Below, piece after piece: positions 32,768 to 43,300 of a stretch of DNA of 64,000 nucleotides. This stretch comes from AWTP1-13 sp033764875 (lineage in GTDB: Bacteria > Pseudomonadota > Alphaproteobacteria > Rhizobiales > Hyphomicrobiaceae): the NCBI GenBank assembly GCA_033764875.1, contig JANRIO010000110.1:17511-81510 (forward strand). The letters run 5' to 3'. Below the pieces are notes generated by a model, which saw only the letters and a list, made by a program, of their open reading frames with translations, was not told the DNA's origin and searched no databases. Position 1 is the stretch's first letter, and each line of letters opens with the position of its first letter. Made by a program: the position numbers and the translations under genes.

Positions 32768-35020
32768 ATGGCAGCTGGCAAGGCGAAGGATTTTCCCGGC
32801 AAGATCGGGCGCACGGTGAAGGAATCGACCCCGCACTGGCCCGCGCAGCCCAAGCCGCCGGCCGGCGCGCCCAATATCCTCATCGTGCTGTTCGACGACG
32901 TCGGCTTCTCCGATTTCGGCTGCTACGGCTCGCCCATCGCCACGCCAACCATCGATCGGCTGGCGGCCCGCGGCCTGCGCTACACCGGCTTCCACACCAC
33001 CGCCATGTGCTCGACGACCCGGTCGGCCCTCCTCACGGGCCGCAATCACCACTCCGTCGGCATGGGCTGCCTCGCCAACTTCGACAGCGGCTACCCCGGC
33101 TACCGCGGCAAGATCGCCAAGGAGGCCGGCACGCTCGCCGAGATGCTGCGGCCGCACGGCTATCGCAACTACATGGTCGGCAAGTGGCACGTGACGCCCC
33201 TCACCGAGACGGGCCCCACCGGTCCCTTCGACGGCTGGCCGCTCGCGCGCGGCTTCGACCGCTACTACGGCTTCATGGACGCGGAGACCGACCAGTACGC
33301 GCCGGAGCTCGTTCTCGACAACTCCCACGTCGCACCGCCCGGCACCTTCGCCACCGGCTACCACCTCACGCAAGACCTCGTCGACCGCTCGATCCAGTTC
33401 ATCGCCGACCACGTCCTCGGCAGCCCGGACACGCCGTGGCTCACCTGGGTCGCACTCGGCGCCTGCCACGCCCCGCATCAGGCCCCGCGCGACCTGATCC
33501 TCAAGTACGATGCCCTCTTCCGCCACGGCTGGGACGAGGAGCGCGCGCGCCGGCTTGCCCGCCAGAAGGAGATGGGCATCGTCCCGGCCGACACGCGCCT
33601 GCCGCCGCGCAACGACGGCGTCGCCGCCTGGGAGACGCTCACCGACGAGGAGAGAACCGTGTTCTGCCGGCTGCAGGGCGCCTACGCCGCCATGCTCGAG
33701 CACGCCGACCAGAACCTGGCGCGCCTGGTGCAGTTCCTCGAGACCTCGGGACAGCTCGACGACACCCTGGTCCTCGTGCTGTCCGACAACGGCGCCAGCC
33801 AGGAGGGCTTCATCTGGGGCATGGTCAACGCCATGGGGCCCTACAACGGCATCTCGGAGCCGCTGCCGACGAAGCTCGCCCGCCTGGACGAGATCGGCGG
33901 GCCCGATTCGCATTCGAACTTTCCCATCGGCTGGGCCATGGCCTCCAACACGCCCTTGAAGCGCTACAAGCAGAACACGCACGGCGGCGGCATCCGCGAC
34001 CCGCTGGTGGTGAGCTGGCCGCAGGGCCTGCCCGCCCGCGGCGAGCTGCGCCACCAGTTCTGCCACGCCAGCGATCTCGTGCCGACCCTGCTCGATTGCC
34101 TGGGCGTCGAGCCGCCTGCCGTGGTCAACGGGGTCGCCCAGATGCCGCTCGAGGGCGAGAGCTTCGCGGCGAGCCTGAAGGACGCCGGGGCCCCAGCCAG
34201 GGCGCGGCCGCAGTATTTCGAGATGTTCGGCCATCGCGGCCTGTGGGACGGAGGCTGGAAGGCGGTCGCCTACCATCCCTCCGGCACCCCGTTCGAGGAC
34301 GACAAGTGGGAGCTCTACCATCTCGATCGCGATTTCTCGGAGGTCGAGGATCTCGCCGCCCAGAACCCCGACCGCCTGCGGGCCATGATCGCGCGCTGGT
34401 GGGAGATTGCGGAACGCTGCAACGTGCTGCCATTGGACGACCGGTTCGGGCCGCGCTTTGCCGAGAATGCCGCCCGCGCGCAGGGCGCGCGCCGCACGTT
34501 CGTCTTCCACGCCGGCATGGGCCACGTGCCGACCGACGTCGCGCCCGACGTCAGGAGCCGCAGCTACCTGATCGAGGCGGATGTCGAGATGCCCGAGGGG
34601 GCCGAGGGCGTGCTCATCGCGCACGGCGACGCCACCTCGGGCTACAGCCTCTACGTCAAGGACGGCCTGCTCGTGCACGACCTCAACATCGGCGGCTCGC
34701 ACCAGATCGTACGGTCGAGCCGAAAGGTGCCGGCGGGCGCCCGGCGCCTGGGCTTCCGCATGCGGCGGGTGGAGAACAACGGCACCGGCACCCTCCTCAT
34801 CGACGGCGAGCCCGCCGGCGAGATGACGACGAAGGACATCTTCCGCACACTCATCTCGTGGTCGGGCCTTGATATCGGCCTCGACCGCGGCAGCCCGGTG
34901 TCGCAGTACGCCGCCCCCTTCGCCTTCACCGGCAGGCTGCGGAAGGTGACCGTCACCATCGGCGACGACCAGGCCCTCGACGGCGAGGCCGCCGGCCGCG
35001 CCGAGATGGGGCGACAGTAG
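32768..35020 (+). CDS. Arylsulfatase family protein with variant CSTTR active-site motif
   Basis: This is a 750-residue sulfatase of the alkaline-phosphatase superfamily, related in length and layout to Pseudomonas/Mycobacterium arylsulfatases. The N-terminal metal Asp pair is in LFDDVGFSD, the formylglycine site reads Cys81-Ser-Thr-Thr-Arg85 followed by LLTGRNHH, the late metal site is LSDNGAS, and KWHVTP carries the Lys-x-His. The usual signature is CxPxR (or CxAxR), so Thr at the third position is unusual for recognition by the formylglycine-generating enzyme. A C-terminal beta domain of about 200 residues follows. No signal peptide is seen. The NitT/TauT importer upstream and an alkylsulfatase downstream suggest sulfate-ester use. 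Confidence 0.87.
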   Translation: MAAGKAKDFPGKIGRTVKESTPHWPAQPKPPAGAPNILIVLFDDVGFSDFGCYGSPIATPTIDRLAARGLRYTGFHTTAMCSTTRSALLTGRNHHSVGMGCLANFDSGYPGYRGKIAKEAGTLAEMLRPHGYRNYMVGKWHVTPLTETGPTGPFDGWPLARGFDRYYGFMDAETDQYAPELVLDNSHVAPPGTFATGYHLTQDLVDRSIQFIADHVLGSPDTPWLTWVALGACHAPHQAPRDLILKYDALFRHGWDEERARRLARQKEMGIVPADTRLPPRNDGVAAWETLTDEERTVFCRLQGAYAAMLEHADQNLARLVQFLETSGQLDDTLVLVLSDNGASQEGFIWGMVNAMGPYNGISEPLPTKLARLDEIGGPDSHSNFPIGWAMASNTPLKRYKQNTHGGGIRDPLVVSWPQGLPARGELRHQFCHASDLVPTLLDCLGVEPPAVVNGVAQMPLEGESFAASLKDAGAPARARPQYFEMFGHRGLWDGGWKAVAYHPSGTPFEDDKWELYHLDRDFSEVEDLAAQNPDRLRAMIARWWEIAERCNVLPLDDRFGPRFAENAARAQGARRTFVFHAGMGHVPTDVAPDVRSRSYLIEADVEMPEGAEGVLIAHGDATSGYSLYVKDGLLVHDLNIGGSHQIVRSSRKVPAGARRLGFRMRRVENNGTGTLLIDGEPAGEMTTKDIFRTLISWSGLDIGLDRGSPVSQYAAPFAFTGRLRKVTVTIGDDQALDGEAAGRAEMGRQ

Positions 35021-35078
35021 AGGAATGAGCAGGTTGGCCGTGAAGGCTCTGCAACGGCAGCAAGGAGCGAGCCCAGGT

Positions 35079-35195
35079 TCCCTCTCCCCATGCAGCGCGA
35101 GCGGAATGAGGGTGAGGGGCAGGAGCTTGCTCTGCGGTCGGTGGGTGCCGCTGCCCCTCACCCCTGCCCTCTCCCCGCACGCGGGGAGAGGGAGA
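35079..35195. repeat. CCCTCTCCCC-type palindromic repeat
   Basis: The sequence CCCTCTCCCC at 35080-35089 and an AGGGTGAGGGGCAGG block are followed by CCCCTCACCCCTGCC, then the perfect arms CCCTCTCCCCGC and GCGGGGAGAGGG at 35167-35192. The same palindrome family is present at 16252-16278. It lies between the two sulfatase genes. Confidence 0.7.
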
Positions 35196-35277
35196 AGGAA
35201 TGAAGCGAGATCGGCGTGGACCCCTTGTCTTCGCGGGGGTGACGTTGGTGAAGTGGCGGCATCACGCCCACTCCGCC

Positions 35278-35306
35278 GTCATGCCCGACATAGGCGGGCA
35301 TCCGCG
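35278..35306. repeat. GTCATGCCCG...CGGGCAT small repeat
   Basis: The unit GTCATGCCCGACATAGG followed by CGGGCATCCGCG forms a short hairpin (ATGCCCG/CGGGCAT). A near copy is at 47665-47692. The preceding TTCGCGGGGGTGACGTTG also resembles a segment at about 47612-47632, so the same composite repeat occurs in both intergenic regions. Confidence 0.65.
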
Positions 35307-35366
35307 CAGGTCCGATAGGTGCAGGCGCGCGAAGGCCGTGAAGCATTGCGAGGGAAGGAAGCGATC

Positions 35367-37304
35367 ATGACGGACACCAAGAAGCCCGAAGGCACGATGC
35401 CGAAGGAAGCCAGCGCCCATACCTGCGCCCACAACAAATCCGTGCTGGCGAAGCTGCCCTTCGGCGACACGCAGGACTTCGCCGACGCCTCCCGCGGCTT
35501 CATCGCCACGCTGCCCGAGGTCGAGATCAGGAACGCAGAAGGGCGCGTCGTCTTCACACTGAAGGAGTATGCCTTCCTGGCCGCGGAGGAGGCGCCCGAC
35601 ACCGTCAATCCGAGCCTGTGGCGGCAAGCGCGCCTCAACATGCACAACGGCCTGTTCCAGGTGACGGACCGCATCTACCAGGTGCGCGGCTTCGACATCT
35701 CCAACATGACGATCATCGAAGGCAGCCGCGGCGTCATCGTCATCGACCCGCTCGTCTCCTGCGAGGTGGCGCGCGCCGGCCTCGAGCTGTACTGGGCCAG
35801 CCGCGGCAAGCGGCCCGTCACGGCCGTCATCTACACGCACAGCCACACCGACCACTACGGCGGCGTGCGCGGCGTCCTCGACGAGGCCGAGGTCATCGCC
35901 GGCAACGTGCCCGTGTTCGCGCCCGACCGCTTCATGGAGGAGGTGACCAAGGAGAACGTGCTCGCCGGCAGCCCGATGGTGCGCCGCGCCATGTTCCAGT
36001 TCGGCCCGATGCTGAGGAAGGGGCCGCGCGGCCAGGTGGATGCCGGGCTCGGCAAGGGCACCTCGCGCGGACTCGTGAGCCTTATTCCGCCGACCCACAT
36101 CATCCGCGAGCCGCTCGAGACGCACGTCGTCGACGGCGTCGAGATCATCTTCCAGCTGACGCCCGAGACCGAGGCGCCGGCCGAGATGCACATGTTCTAT
36201 CCGGGCCTGCGGGCGCTGAACCTCGCCGAGAACGCGACCCACAACCTGCACAACATCTATCCCATCCGCGGCGCCCAGGTGCGCGACGCCAACGCCTGGG
36301 CCAAGTACCTCAACGAGGCGCGCGACAAGTTCGCGGTGAAGTCGGACGTGGTGTTCGCGCAGCATCACTGGCCGGTGTGGGGCACCTCGCGGCTGCTCGA
36401 CTACATGGCCAAGCAGCGCGACGCCTACAAATACCTGCACGACCAGACGCTGCGCCTGATGAACCACGGCTGGAAATCCGGCGACATCGCCGAGGCGCTG
36501 GCCCTGCCGCGCAGCATCGAGACGGAGTGGCACGTGCGCGGCTACTACGGCACCTTCAGCCACAACGCCCGCTCCGTGTATCAGCGCTATCTCGGCTGGT
36601 ACGACGCCAACCCGGCGAACCTCAACCCGCTGCCGCCCGTCCCGCGGGCCAGGAAGATGGTCGAGTACATGGGCGGCGCGGCGGCCGCGATCGCGCGCGC
36701 CCGGCAGGACTTCGAGAAGGGCGAGTACCGCTGGGTGGCGGATGCCATGAGCCAGGTCGTGTTCGCCGACCCGGCCAACCGCGAGGCGCGCGAGCTCGGC
36801 GCCGACGCCCTGGAGCAGCTGGGCTACCAGACGGAATCGGCCACCTGGCGCAATGCCTACCTGTTCGGCGCGCACGAGCTGCGCCACGGCCCCCCGCGCA
36901 ACATGCCGGCGACGCGCGCCAACGTCGACGTGATCCGCGGCCTCACGCTCGATCTGTTCTTCGACTATCTCGGGATCCGCCTCAACGGCGACAAGGCGGA
37001 CGGCAAGACCATCCGCATCAACTGGACCTTCCCGGACATCGGGGAGACCTACGCGCTCAATCTGGAGAACTGCGCGCTCACCTACCTCGCCGGCCGGCAC
37101 GCGCCGGAGGCGGATGCCCACGTCACGCTCGACCGCGGCGTGCTCAACCGCATCATCCTGCGCGAGCTGGCGCTCCCCGACGCGCTGGCCCAGGGCCTCG
37201 CCAAGGTCGAGGGCAACGTGATGAAGATCGCGGAGCTGTTCGGCCTGCTCGACGAGTTCGCCATGGGCTTCGAGATCGTGGAGCCCCTGGCGCCCCGACC
37301 CTGA
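35367..37304 (+). CDS. SdsA1-type alkyl sulfatase (MBL fold plus SCP2-like C-terminus)
   Basis: This is a 645-residue class III alkyl sulfatase of the SdsA1/YjcS/Pisa1 type. The metallo-beta-lactamase core has THSHTDHYGG at residues 157-166 for the dizinc site, and the FAQHHWPVWG segment carries further conserved His. A helical dimerisation domain and a C-terminal SCP2-like domain (GIRLNGDKADGKTIRINWTF) follow, the last binding the alkyl chain. These enzymes hydrolyse primary or secondary alkyl sulfates such as dodecyl sulfate. There is no clear signal peptide, whereas P. aeruginosa SdsA1 is secreted, so it may be cytoplasmic and depend on import. AGGGAAGGAAG precedes ATG 35367. Confidence 0.93.
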   Translation: MTDTKKPEGTMPKEASAHTCAHNKSVLAKLPFGDTQDFADASRGFIATLPEVEIRNAEGRVVFTLKEYAFLAAEEAPDTVNPSLWRQARLNMHNGLFQVTDRIYQVRGFDISNMTIIEGSRGVIVIDPLVSCEVARAGLELYWASRGKRPVTAVIYTHSHTDHYGGVRGVLDEAEVIAGNVPVFAPDRFMEEVTKENVLAGSPMVRRAMFQFGPMLRKGPRGQVDAGLGKGTSRGLVSLIPPTHIIREPLETHVVDGVEIIFQLTPETEAPAEMHMFYPGLRALNLAENATHNLHNIYPIRGAQVRDANAWAKYLNEARDKFAVKSDVVFAQHHWPVWGTSRLLDYMAKQRDAYKYLHDQTLRLMNHGWKSGDIAEALALPRSIETEWHVRGYYGTFSHNARSVYQRYLGWYDANPANLNPLPPVPRARKMVEYMGGAAAAIARARQDFEKGEYRWVADAMSQVVFADPANREARELGADALEQLGYQTESATWRNAYLFGAHELRHGPPRNMPATRANVDVIRGLTLDLFFDYLGIRLNGDKADGKTIRINWTFPDIGETYALNLENCALTYLAGRHAPEADAHVTLDRGVLNRIILRELALPDALAQGLAKVEGNVMKIAELFGLLDEFAMGFEIVEPLAPRP

Positions 37305-37500
37305 GCCCGCCAGGGGGCGCCCGCGGCCGCGCCTGGCTCGAGGCGCATGTCTCTTGCAGATCCCGGACTGGCGCCTCCGCGGCCTGCGGGCATGTGCGTG
37401 GCACCGGGCGAGGCGTCATGCAGGTGCCGCAGTTTCGCGTCCTAGTCGCGGGACGGCCGTCCCGCGTGTCCGTTGACAAGAGCCCGTTTGGAGGAAAGCC

Positions 37501-37932
37501 ATGACGTTCCGCCCCCGCCCGTTGCCTGCCGCCCTGCTGCTGGCGGCCCTCGCCTTCGCGCCCGGCCTGGCGCATGCCCAGAAGGCCGAGGACGCCTTCG
37601 GCGTCTGGCTCAATCCGGAGAACGGCTCCAACATCGAGATGTACAAGTGCGGCGCCGGCCTGTGCGCCAAGATCGTCAAGGTCACGGACGGCCAAAAGAC
37701 CGACGACAAGAACCCCGACGCCGCCAAGCGCACGCAGCCCATCGTCGGCCTCGTCATCATGGCCGACGGCAAAAGGTCGGGCGACAACAAGTGGCAGGGC
37801 TCCCTCTACAATCGCGAGAATGGCAAGAGCTACTCCGGCACCATCACGGTGAAGAGCAAGGAGGCGCTGGACCTTTCCGGCTGCGTCGCGGCCGTGCTGT
37901 GCCGCACCGTCACCTGGACGCGGGTCAAATAG
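37501..37932 (+). CDS. DUF2147 domain-containing exported protein
   Basis: This is a 143-residue protein with a Sec signal peptide ending AHAQ and the DUF2147 fold, a small calycin-like beta barrel. The family pattern is visible in FGVWLNPENGSNIEMYKCG near the mature N-terminus, PIVGLVIM, and the C-terminal CVAAVLCRTVTWTRVK. Function of the family is unknown; periplasmic location is predicted. GGAGG lies nine bases before ATG. It sits between the alkylsulfatase and the P450 gene on the same strand. Confidence 0.85.
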   Translation: MTFRPRPLPAALLLAALAFAPGLAHAQKAEDAFGVWLNPENGSNIEMYKCGAGLCAKIVKVTDGQKTDDKNPDAAKRTQPIVGLVIMADGKRSGDNKWQGSLYNRENGKSYSGTITVKSKEALDLSGCVAAVLCRTVTWTRVK

Positions 37933-38098
37933 GGGCCCCGCTTCGGACCCTGCCGCCGTCGGGGTGATGCGCAGGACAGCGAAGGCGAGGCTTGGCGCAG
38001 ATCGCAGGCGGTCGCGGCGGTTGCGGTTTGTGCCGGCAGGCGTCTTGCGCTAGCCTCGGCCGGGAAAACAACAAAATCTGGAAACGCTGGAGGCTGCC

Positions 38099-39490
38099 AT
38101 GACCATGGCTGCGACCACCACGGCCCCCAAGGGCAAGGCATCCGCCGAGCGAAGCATCGACCACATCCCCGGCGAGAACGGCTGGCCGATCGTCGGCAAT
38201 ACGCTGACAGTGCTGAAGGATCCGCTCGCCGCCGCCGACCGCATGTACAAGCTCTACGGCCCAGTCTACCGCAGCCGGGTGTTCGGCATCCGCAGCGTGT
38301 CCCTGATCGGGCCCGACGCCAACGAGCTCGTCCTGTTCGACCGCGACAAGAACTTCTCCTCGCACGGCGGCTGGGGGCCGATCCTCGATCGCGTCTTCCC
38401 CCGCGGCCTGATGCTGATGGATTTCGACGAGCACCGCCTGCACCGCAAGGCGCTGGGCGTCGCCTTCAAGCCCACCGCCATGAAGATCCACCTGGACGCG
38501 CTGAACGACGGCATCAGCGCCCGCATCGCCGAGTGGCATCTGGCGGGCTCGGGCCAGGGCGGGGCGACCGATATGGCCTTCTACCCGGCCATCAAGCAGC
38601 TCACGCTGGACCTCGCCGCCAGCTCCTTCCTCGGCATCAGCCTCGGGGAGGAGGCGCAGGCCATCAACCGCGCCTTCGTCGACATGCTGCAGGCCTCCGT
38701 CGCCGTCATCCGCAGCCCTGTGCCCGGCACCAAGATGCATCGCGGCGTCAAGGCCCGCGCATTCATGATGGAGTTTTTCGCGCGCGAGATCCCGGCCCGC
38801 CGCAAGAGGGAAGCCAGCGACCTGTTCACCGAGCTGTGCCACGCCAGCAAGGAGGACGGCTCGCTGCTGACGGATCAGGAGATCATGGACCACATGAACT
38901 TCCTGATGCTGGCGGCCCACGACACGCTGACCTCATCCGTGACGTCGCTGGTCTACCTGCTCGCCAAGAACCCCGAGTGGCAGGACAAGCTGCGCCAGGA
39001 GATGCTGGGTCTCGGCCTGCCCCCGCGCAGCCCCCTCCCCTACGAGCGCCTCGGCGAGCTGGAGCTGCTCGAGATGGCCTTCAAGGAGGCCATGCGCATC
39101 AACCCGCCGGTGCCGGGCATCCCGCGCCGAGCCGTGCGCGACTTCACTTTCATGGGCCACCACATCCCTGCCGGCACCCGCGTCGGCATCAACCCGCTCT
39201 ACACCCACCGCATGCCGGACGTGTGGCCCGACCCGGAGAGGTTCGATCCCTTGCGCTTCACGGACGAGGCGGTCAGGCAGCGGCACAAGTTCGCCTGGAT
39301 CCCCTACGGCGGCGGCGCCCACATGTGCCTCGGGCTGCACTTTGCCTACATGCAGGCCAAGTGCTTCTTCTACCATCTCCTCACCACCAGCCGGGTCACG
39401 GTCGCCGAGGGCTACGTGCCCGCGATGCAGATGTGGCCGATCCCGCGCCCCAAGGACGGCCTGCCGATCCGGCTCGAGCGGCTAAGGTGA
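38099..39490 (+). CDS. Cytochrome P450
   Basis: This is a 463-residue soluble cytochrome P450. The I-helix oxygen-binding segment is AAHDTLTSS near residue 280, the K-helix ExxR is in KEAMR, and the heme loop YGGGAHMCLG carries the thiolate ligand Cys410. The N-terminus lacks a membrane anchor, so it needs separate ferredoxin partners, none of which is adjacent. The NGWPIVGNTLTVLKD start and overall look resemble CYP51/CYP120-like soluble forms, but I cannot name the family. Two sulfatases lie upstream on the same strand; oxidation of the released alcohol or a lipid is conceivable but not shown. Confidence 0.92.
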   Translation: MTMAATTTAPKGKASAERSIDHIPGENGWPIVGNTLTVLKDPLAAADRMYKLYGPVYRSRVFGIRSVSLIGPDANELVLFDRDKNFSSHGGWGPILDRVFPRGLMLMDFDEHRLHRKALGVAFKPTAMKIHLDALNDGISARIAEWHLAGSGQGGATDMAFYPAIKQLTLDLAASSFLGISLGEEAQAINRAFVDMLQASVAVIRSPVPGTKMHRGVKARAFMMEFFAREIPARRKREASDLFTELCHASKEDGSLLTDQEIMDHMNFLMLAAHDTLTSSVTSLVYLLAKNPEWQDKLRQEMLGLGLPPRSPLPYERLGELELLEMAFKEAMRINPPVPGIPRRAVRDFTFMGHHIPAGTRVGINPLYTHRMPDVWPDPERFDPLRFTDEAVRQRHKFAWIPYGGGAHMCLGLHFAYMQAKCFFYHLLTTSRVTVAEGYVPAMQMWPIPRPKDGLPIRLERLR

Positions 39491-39521
39491 GGCCGCTCGG
39501 CCGATCGCTTCGTGCGGCTGG

Positions 39522-39983
39522 CTATTTCTTGTTCACGCTGGCGATCTCACGTGCGATCTCGCTGGCCTGGGCCGACGTAAGCTGCGCCCAAAAGGCCGAG
39601 AAGCCGGCGCCTTTGTCGACCATGATGTGAACGGTCTGGCCAGAAGCGAAGCGCGCTTTGCGATCGATGAAGCTGGAGTTTTTTCCCGACCAGCTCCCCA
39701 GATTGATGGAATGCTCGCCCGGCGGAACTTGAAAGGTGCGGGTGCTGCAAAGTGGCGAGGCGCCTAGCCTCTTGTCACCCAAGTAAACATAGTGATCGGC
39801 GGCAGGAATCTTGAGCCCTGTCAGCAGTGTAATGTTGAGGCATTTGTGATGGACGACAAGCTGGGCACCTTCGCTGCGCTTCTGCGGGGCGTTGCCCTTC
39901 TGCTGGGCCTGGCCTGTCTCGGGTGAGAGGACCAGCCCAAGGGCAAGCGCCAAAGCAATGGTTTGCGACACGCGAGACTGCAT
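39522..39983 (-). CDS. Hypothetical exported protein
   Basis: This is a 153-residue protein of unknown family. A signal peptide (MQSRVSQTIALALALGLVLSPETGQA region) leads into a mature domain with two Cys and segments like YVYLGDKRLG and PPGEHSINLGSW, reminiscent of a small PEGA/DUF2846-like beta-sandwich in which a side chain or glycine-rich loop follows PPG. ATG 39983 has GAGGAA about four bases upstream and gives the better signal peptide; an in-frame ATG 15 bases earlier is possible. Codon use is less GC-rich than that of the neighbours, which may indicate a different origin. It is convergent with the P450 gene. Confidence 0.65.
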   Translation of the reverse strand: MQSRVSQTIALALALGLVLSPETGQAQQKGNAPQKRSEGAQLVVHHKCLNITLLTGLKIPAADHYVYLGDKRLGASPLCSTRTFQVPPGEHSINLGSWSGKNSSFIDRKARFASGQTVHIMVDKGAGFSAFWAQLTSAQASEIAREIASVNKK

Positions 39984-40368
39984 CGGTTCCTCAATCACAA
40001 AAACTCAAGCAAGCGTTTCAGTGCATATACGCGGCGCCCCCAAACCTTAAGCGGCCGTTACATTTGCGAAGCGATTTCAGCATGGCGGTTGCGCTTGTGC
40101 CGCACGTCACGCAACGAAATTGCTCAGAGTGCCCAAGGTCGCGGCGGCGATGTCGGCGTTCATGGCCCGGCCTACCACGATCTTGCGTCTATGCTGCGGG
40201 TGCGAACACATCTGCTCCCGACACGGTGGGCCATGACGGAAACTTAAGATTTGCGCGAATTGCGATGTGCCATTGACTCTGGCATCCCGTAGTCTGGCGC
40301 GCGGAAACGGATGCACAGGTCTTGCATTGATCCAGCGCAAGCCAGACGCGACCAGCCGGAGCGCCTTG
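39984..40368. other. Divergent intergenic region of 385 bases
   Basis: This lies between the hypothetical exported protein (minus) and the large oxidoreductase (plus). It is clearly less GC-rich than the genes around it, as expected for promoters. Candidate -35 hexamers exist (TTGACT near 40273), but I could not pair one with a convincing -10 at 17 bases. No RNA gene or palindrome stands out. Confidence 0.4.
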
Positions 40369-43300
40369 ATGCCGAAGAACACCGTTACGCTCGAAGACAA
40401 GTACGCCCTCGACGAGAGCCGCCAGATCCTGACGGGCACGCAGGCCATCGTGCGGCTGACCCTGATGCAGCGGGCGCGCGACGCGAAGGCCGGGCTCAAC
40501 ACGGCAGGCTACGTGACGGGCTACCGCGGCTCCCCCATCGCCTCGCTGGAAAGCGCCATGCTGCGCACCAGGCCGCTGCTGGAAGCGAACCACATCAAGT
40601 TCATGGCCGGCCTCAACGAGGACCTGGCGGCGACCGCGCTGTGGGGCAGCCAGCAGGCGGAGCTGAGGGGCGAGGGCAAGTACGACGGCGTGTTCGGCAT
40701 CTGGTACGGCAAGGGGCCGGGCGTCGACCGCACCGGCGACGTGTTCCGCCACGCCAACCATGCCGGCACCTCCAAGCACGGCGGCGTCCTTGCCCTGATG
40801 GGCGACGACCATACCTGCGAGAGCTCGACCAGCGCCCACCAGTCGGAGTTCGCCTTCCTCGACTACATGATGCCGATCCTGAACCCGGCCGGCGTGCAGG
40901 AGATCCTCGACTACGGCATCCTGGGGTTCGCCCTGTCGCGCTATGCGGGCGTGTGGGTCGGCATCAAGTGCGTGAAGGACAACATCGAGGCCACCGCCAC
41001 CGTCGATGGCCGCCTCGACCGCATCGAGGTGAAGGTTCCGGAGGATTTCACGCCGCCGCCCGGCGGCCTCAACATTCGCTTGGGCGACCAGGCGCTCGAC
41101 AAGGAGGCCCGCCTCCAGGACTTCAAGCGGCCTGCCATCCTGGCCTTCGCGCGGGCCAACAAGCTCGACCGCATCGTGACGTCGGGCGGGCCCAACGCGA
41201 AGATCGGCATCATCACCACGGGCAAGAGCTACCTCGACGTGCGCCAGGCGCTGGACGAGCTCGGCATCGACGAGGTGGCCTGCAACGCGCTGGGCTTGCG
41301 CATCTACAAGGTCGGCATGACCTGGCCGCTGGAGCCGCAGGGCGTGCTCAAGTTCGCGCAAGGCCTCGACCTGGTGCTGGTGGTGGAGGAGAAGCGCTCG
41401 CTGATCGAGACCCAGGTCAAGGAGCAGCTCTACGACCTTGACCAGCGCCCGCGCGTCCTCGGCAAGAAGGACGAGAACGAGCAGTGGCTGTTCCCGGCCA
41501 AGTATGCGCTCGACCCCACCGACATCGCCATCAAGGTCGGCGAGAGGCTGATCCGGTTCGGTGCCGGCGACAGCGTCAAGGACAAGGTCGCCGAGCTCAA
41601 GCGCCTCAAGGGCAACAGCCCGCACGCGGCGGAAGCCGCCACCCGCATCCCCTACTTCTGCCCCGGCTGCCCGCACAACTCCTCGACCGTCGTGCCGCAG
41701 GGCTCGCGCGCCTATGCCGGCATCGGCTGCCACTACATGGCGCACTGGATGGACCGCTCCACCGAGGGCTTCACCCAGATGGGCGGCGAGGGCTCCAACT
41801 GGATCGGCGAGGCGCCGTTCTCCAAGACCAAGCATGTCTTCCAGAACCTCGGCGACGGCACCTACATCCACTCGGGGAGCCTTGCCATCCGCGCCGCGCG
41901 CGCCGCCGGCGTCAACATCACCTACAAGATCCTCTACAACGACGCCGTCGCCATGACCGGCGGCCAGACGCTGGACGGCGGCATGACCGTGCCGATGATC
42001 CTGCGCCAGGTCATGGCCGAGGGCGTGGAGAAGGTGGTGCTCGTCACCGACGAGCCGCACAAGTACCCCGAGGGCTACATCCCGGCCGAGGTGCCGATCT
42101 ACGACCGCGGCGACCTGCAGCGCGTCCAGCGCGAATTGCGCGAGGTGCCCGGCGTCTCGGTGCTGCTCTACGACCAGACGTGCGCGGCCGAGAAGCGGCG
42201 CCGCAGGAAGCGCGGCGCCATCCCCGATCCCGACAGGCGCGTGTTCATCAATCCGGCCGTGTGCGAGGGCTGCGGCGACTGCGGCGTCAAGTCGAACTGC
42301 GTGGCGGTGGCCCCGCTCGAGACCGAGCTCGGCACCAAGAGGCAGATCGACCAGTCCGCCTGCAACAAGGACTTCTCCTGCCTCAACGGCTTCTGCCCGA
42401 GCTTCGTCACGGTCAACGGTGCGCGCGTGCGCAAGGCGGCCAAGCCGACGGCGTCCGGGGTCGACGCCATGGGCGCCCTGCTGAAGAGCGTTCCCGAGCC
42501 GCGCCATCCGAGCCTCGATCATCCCTACGCCATGCTCGTCACCGGCGTCGGCGGCACCGGCGTCGTGACCATCTCGGCGGTGCTGGGCCAGGCCGCCCAC
42601 ATCGAGGGCAAGGGTTTCGGCGCCATCGACATGACGGGCCTCGCGCAGAAGGGCGGCGCCGTGGCCTGCCATATGCGCGTTGCGCGCGATGCCAGCCAGA
42701 TCCACGCCATCCGCTCCGGCGTCGCCGGCGCCGACCTGATCATCGGCTGCGACCTGATCGTCACTGCCTCCAACAAGGTGCTCGAGACGGTCAAGCCAGA
42801 CCACACCGCGATCGTGTTCTCCGACTACGAGATGCACACGGCCGCCTTCACCCGCGACGCCGCCTTCAAGGTGCCGGGCGGGGCGCTGCGCAATGCCATC
42901 CTGGAGCGTGCCGGCAAGGGCCCGGTGCATCATTTCGATGCCCACACGGCGGCCGTGAAGCTGTTCGGCGACTCGATCGCCGCCAACATGTTCCTGCTGG
43001 GCTTCGCCTACCAGAAGGGCCACCTGCCGATCGGCGCGGCCGCCATCGAGGAGGCGATCGTGCTCAACGGCGCCGCCGTCGAGATGAGCCGCAACGCCTT
43101 CCGCATGGGCCGGCTTGCCGCCCATGACAAGGCGGCGGTGGAGCGCCTCGTCGGGCCGGTCGCGGCTCCGGCGGCGCCCAAGCGCACGCTTGCAGAGACG
43201 GTCGAGACGCGGGCTGGCATGCTCGCTGCCTACCAGGACGAGACCCTGGCCAGGCGCTACCGCGACCTCGTTGCCCGCGTCGCCGCTGCCGAGAAGGCCA

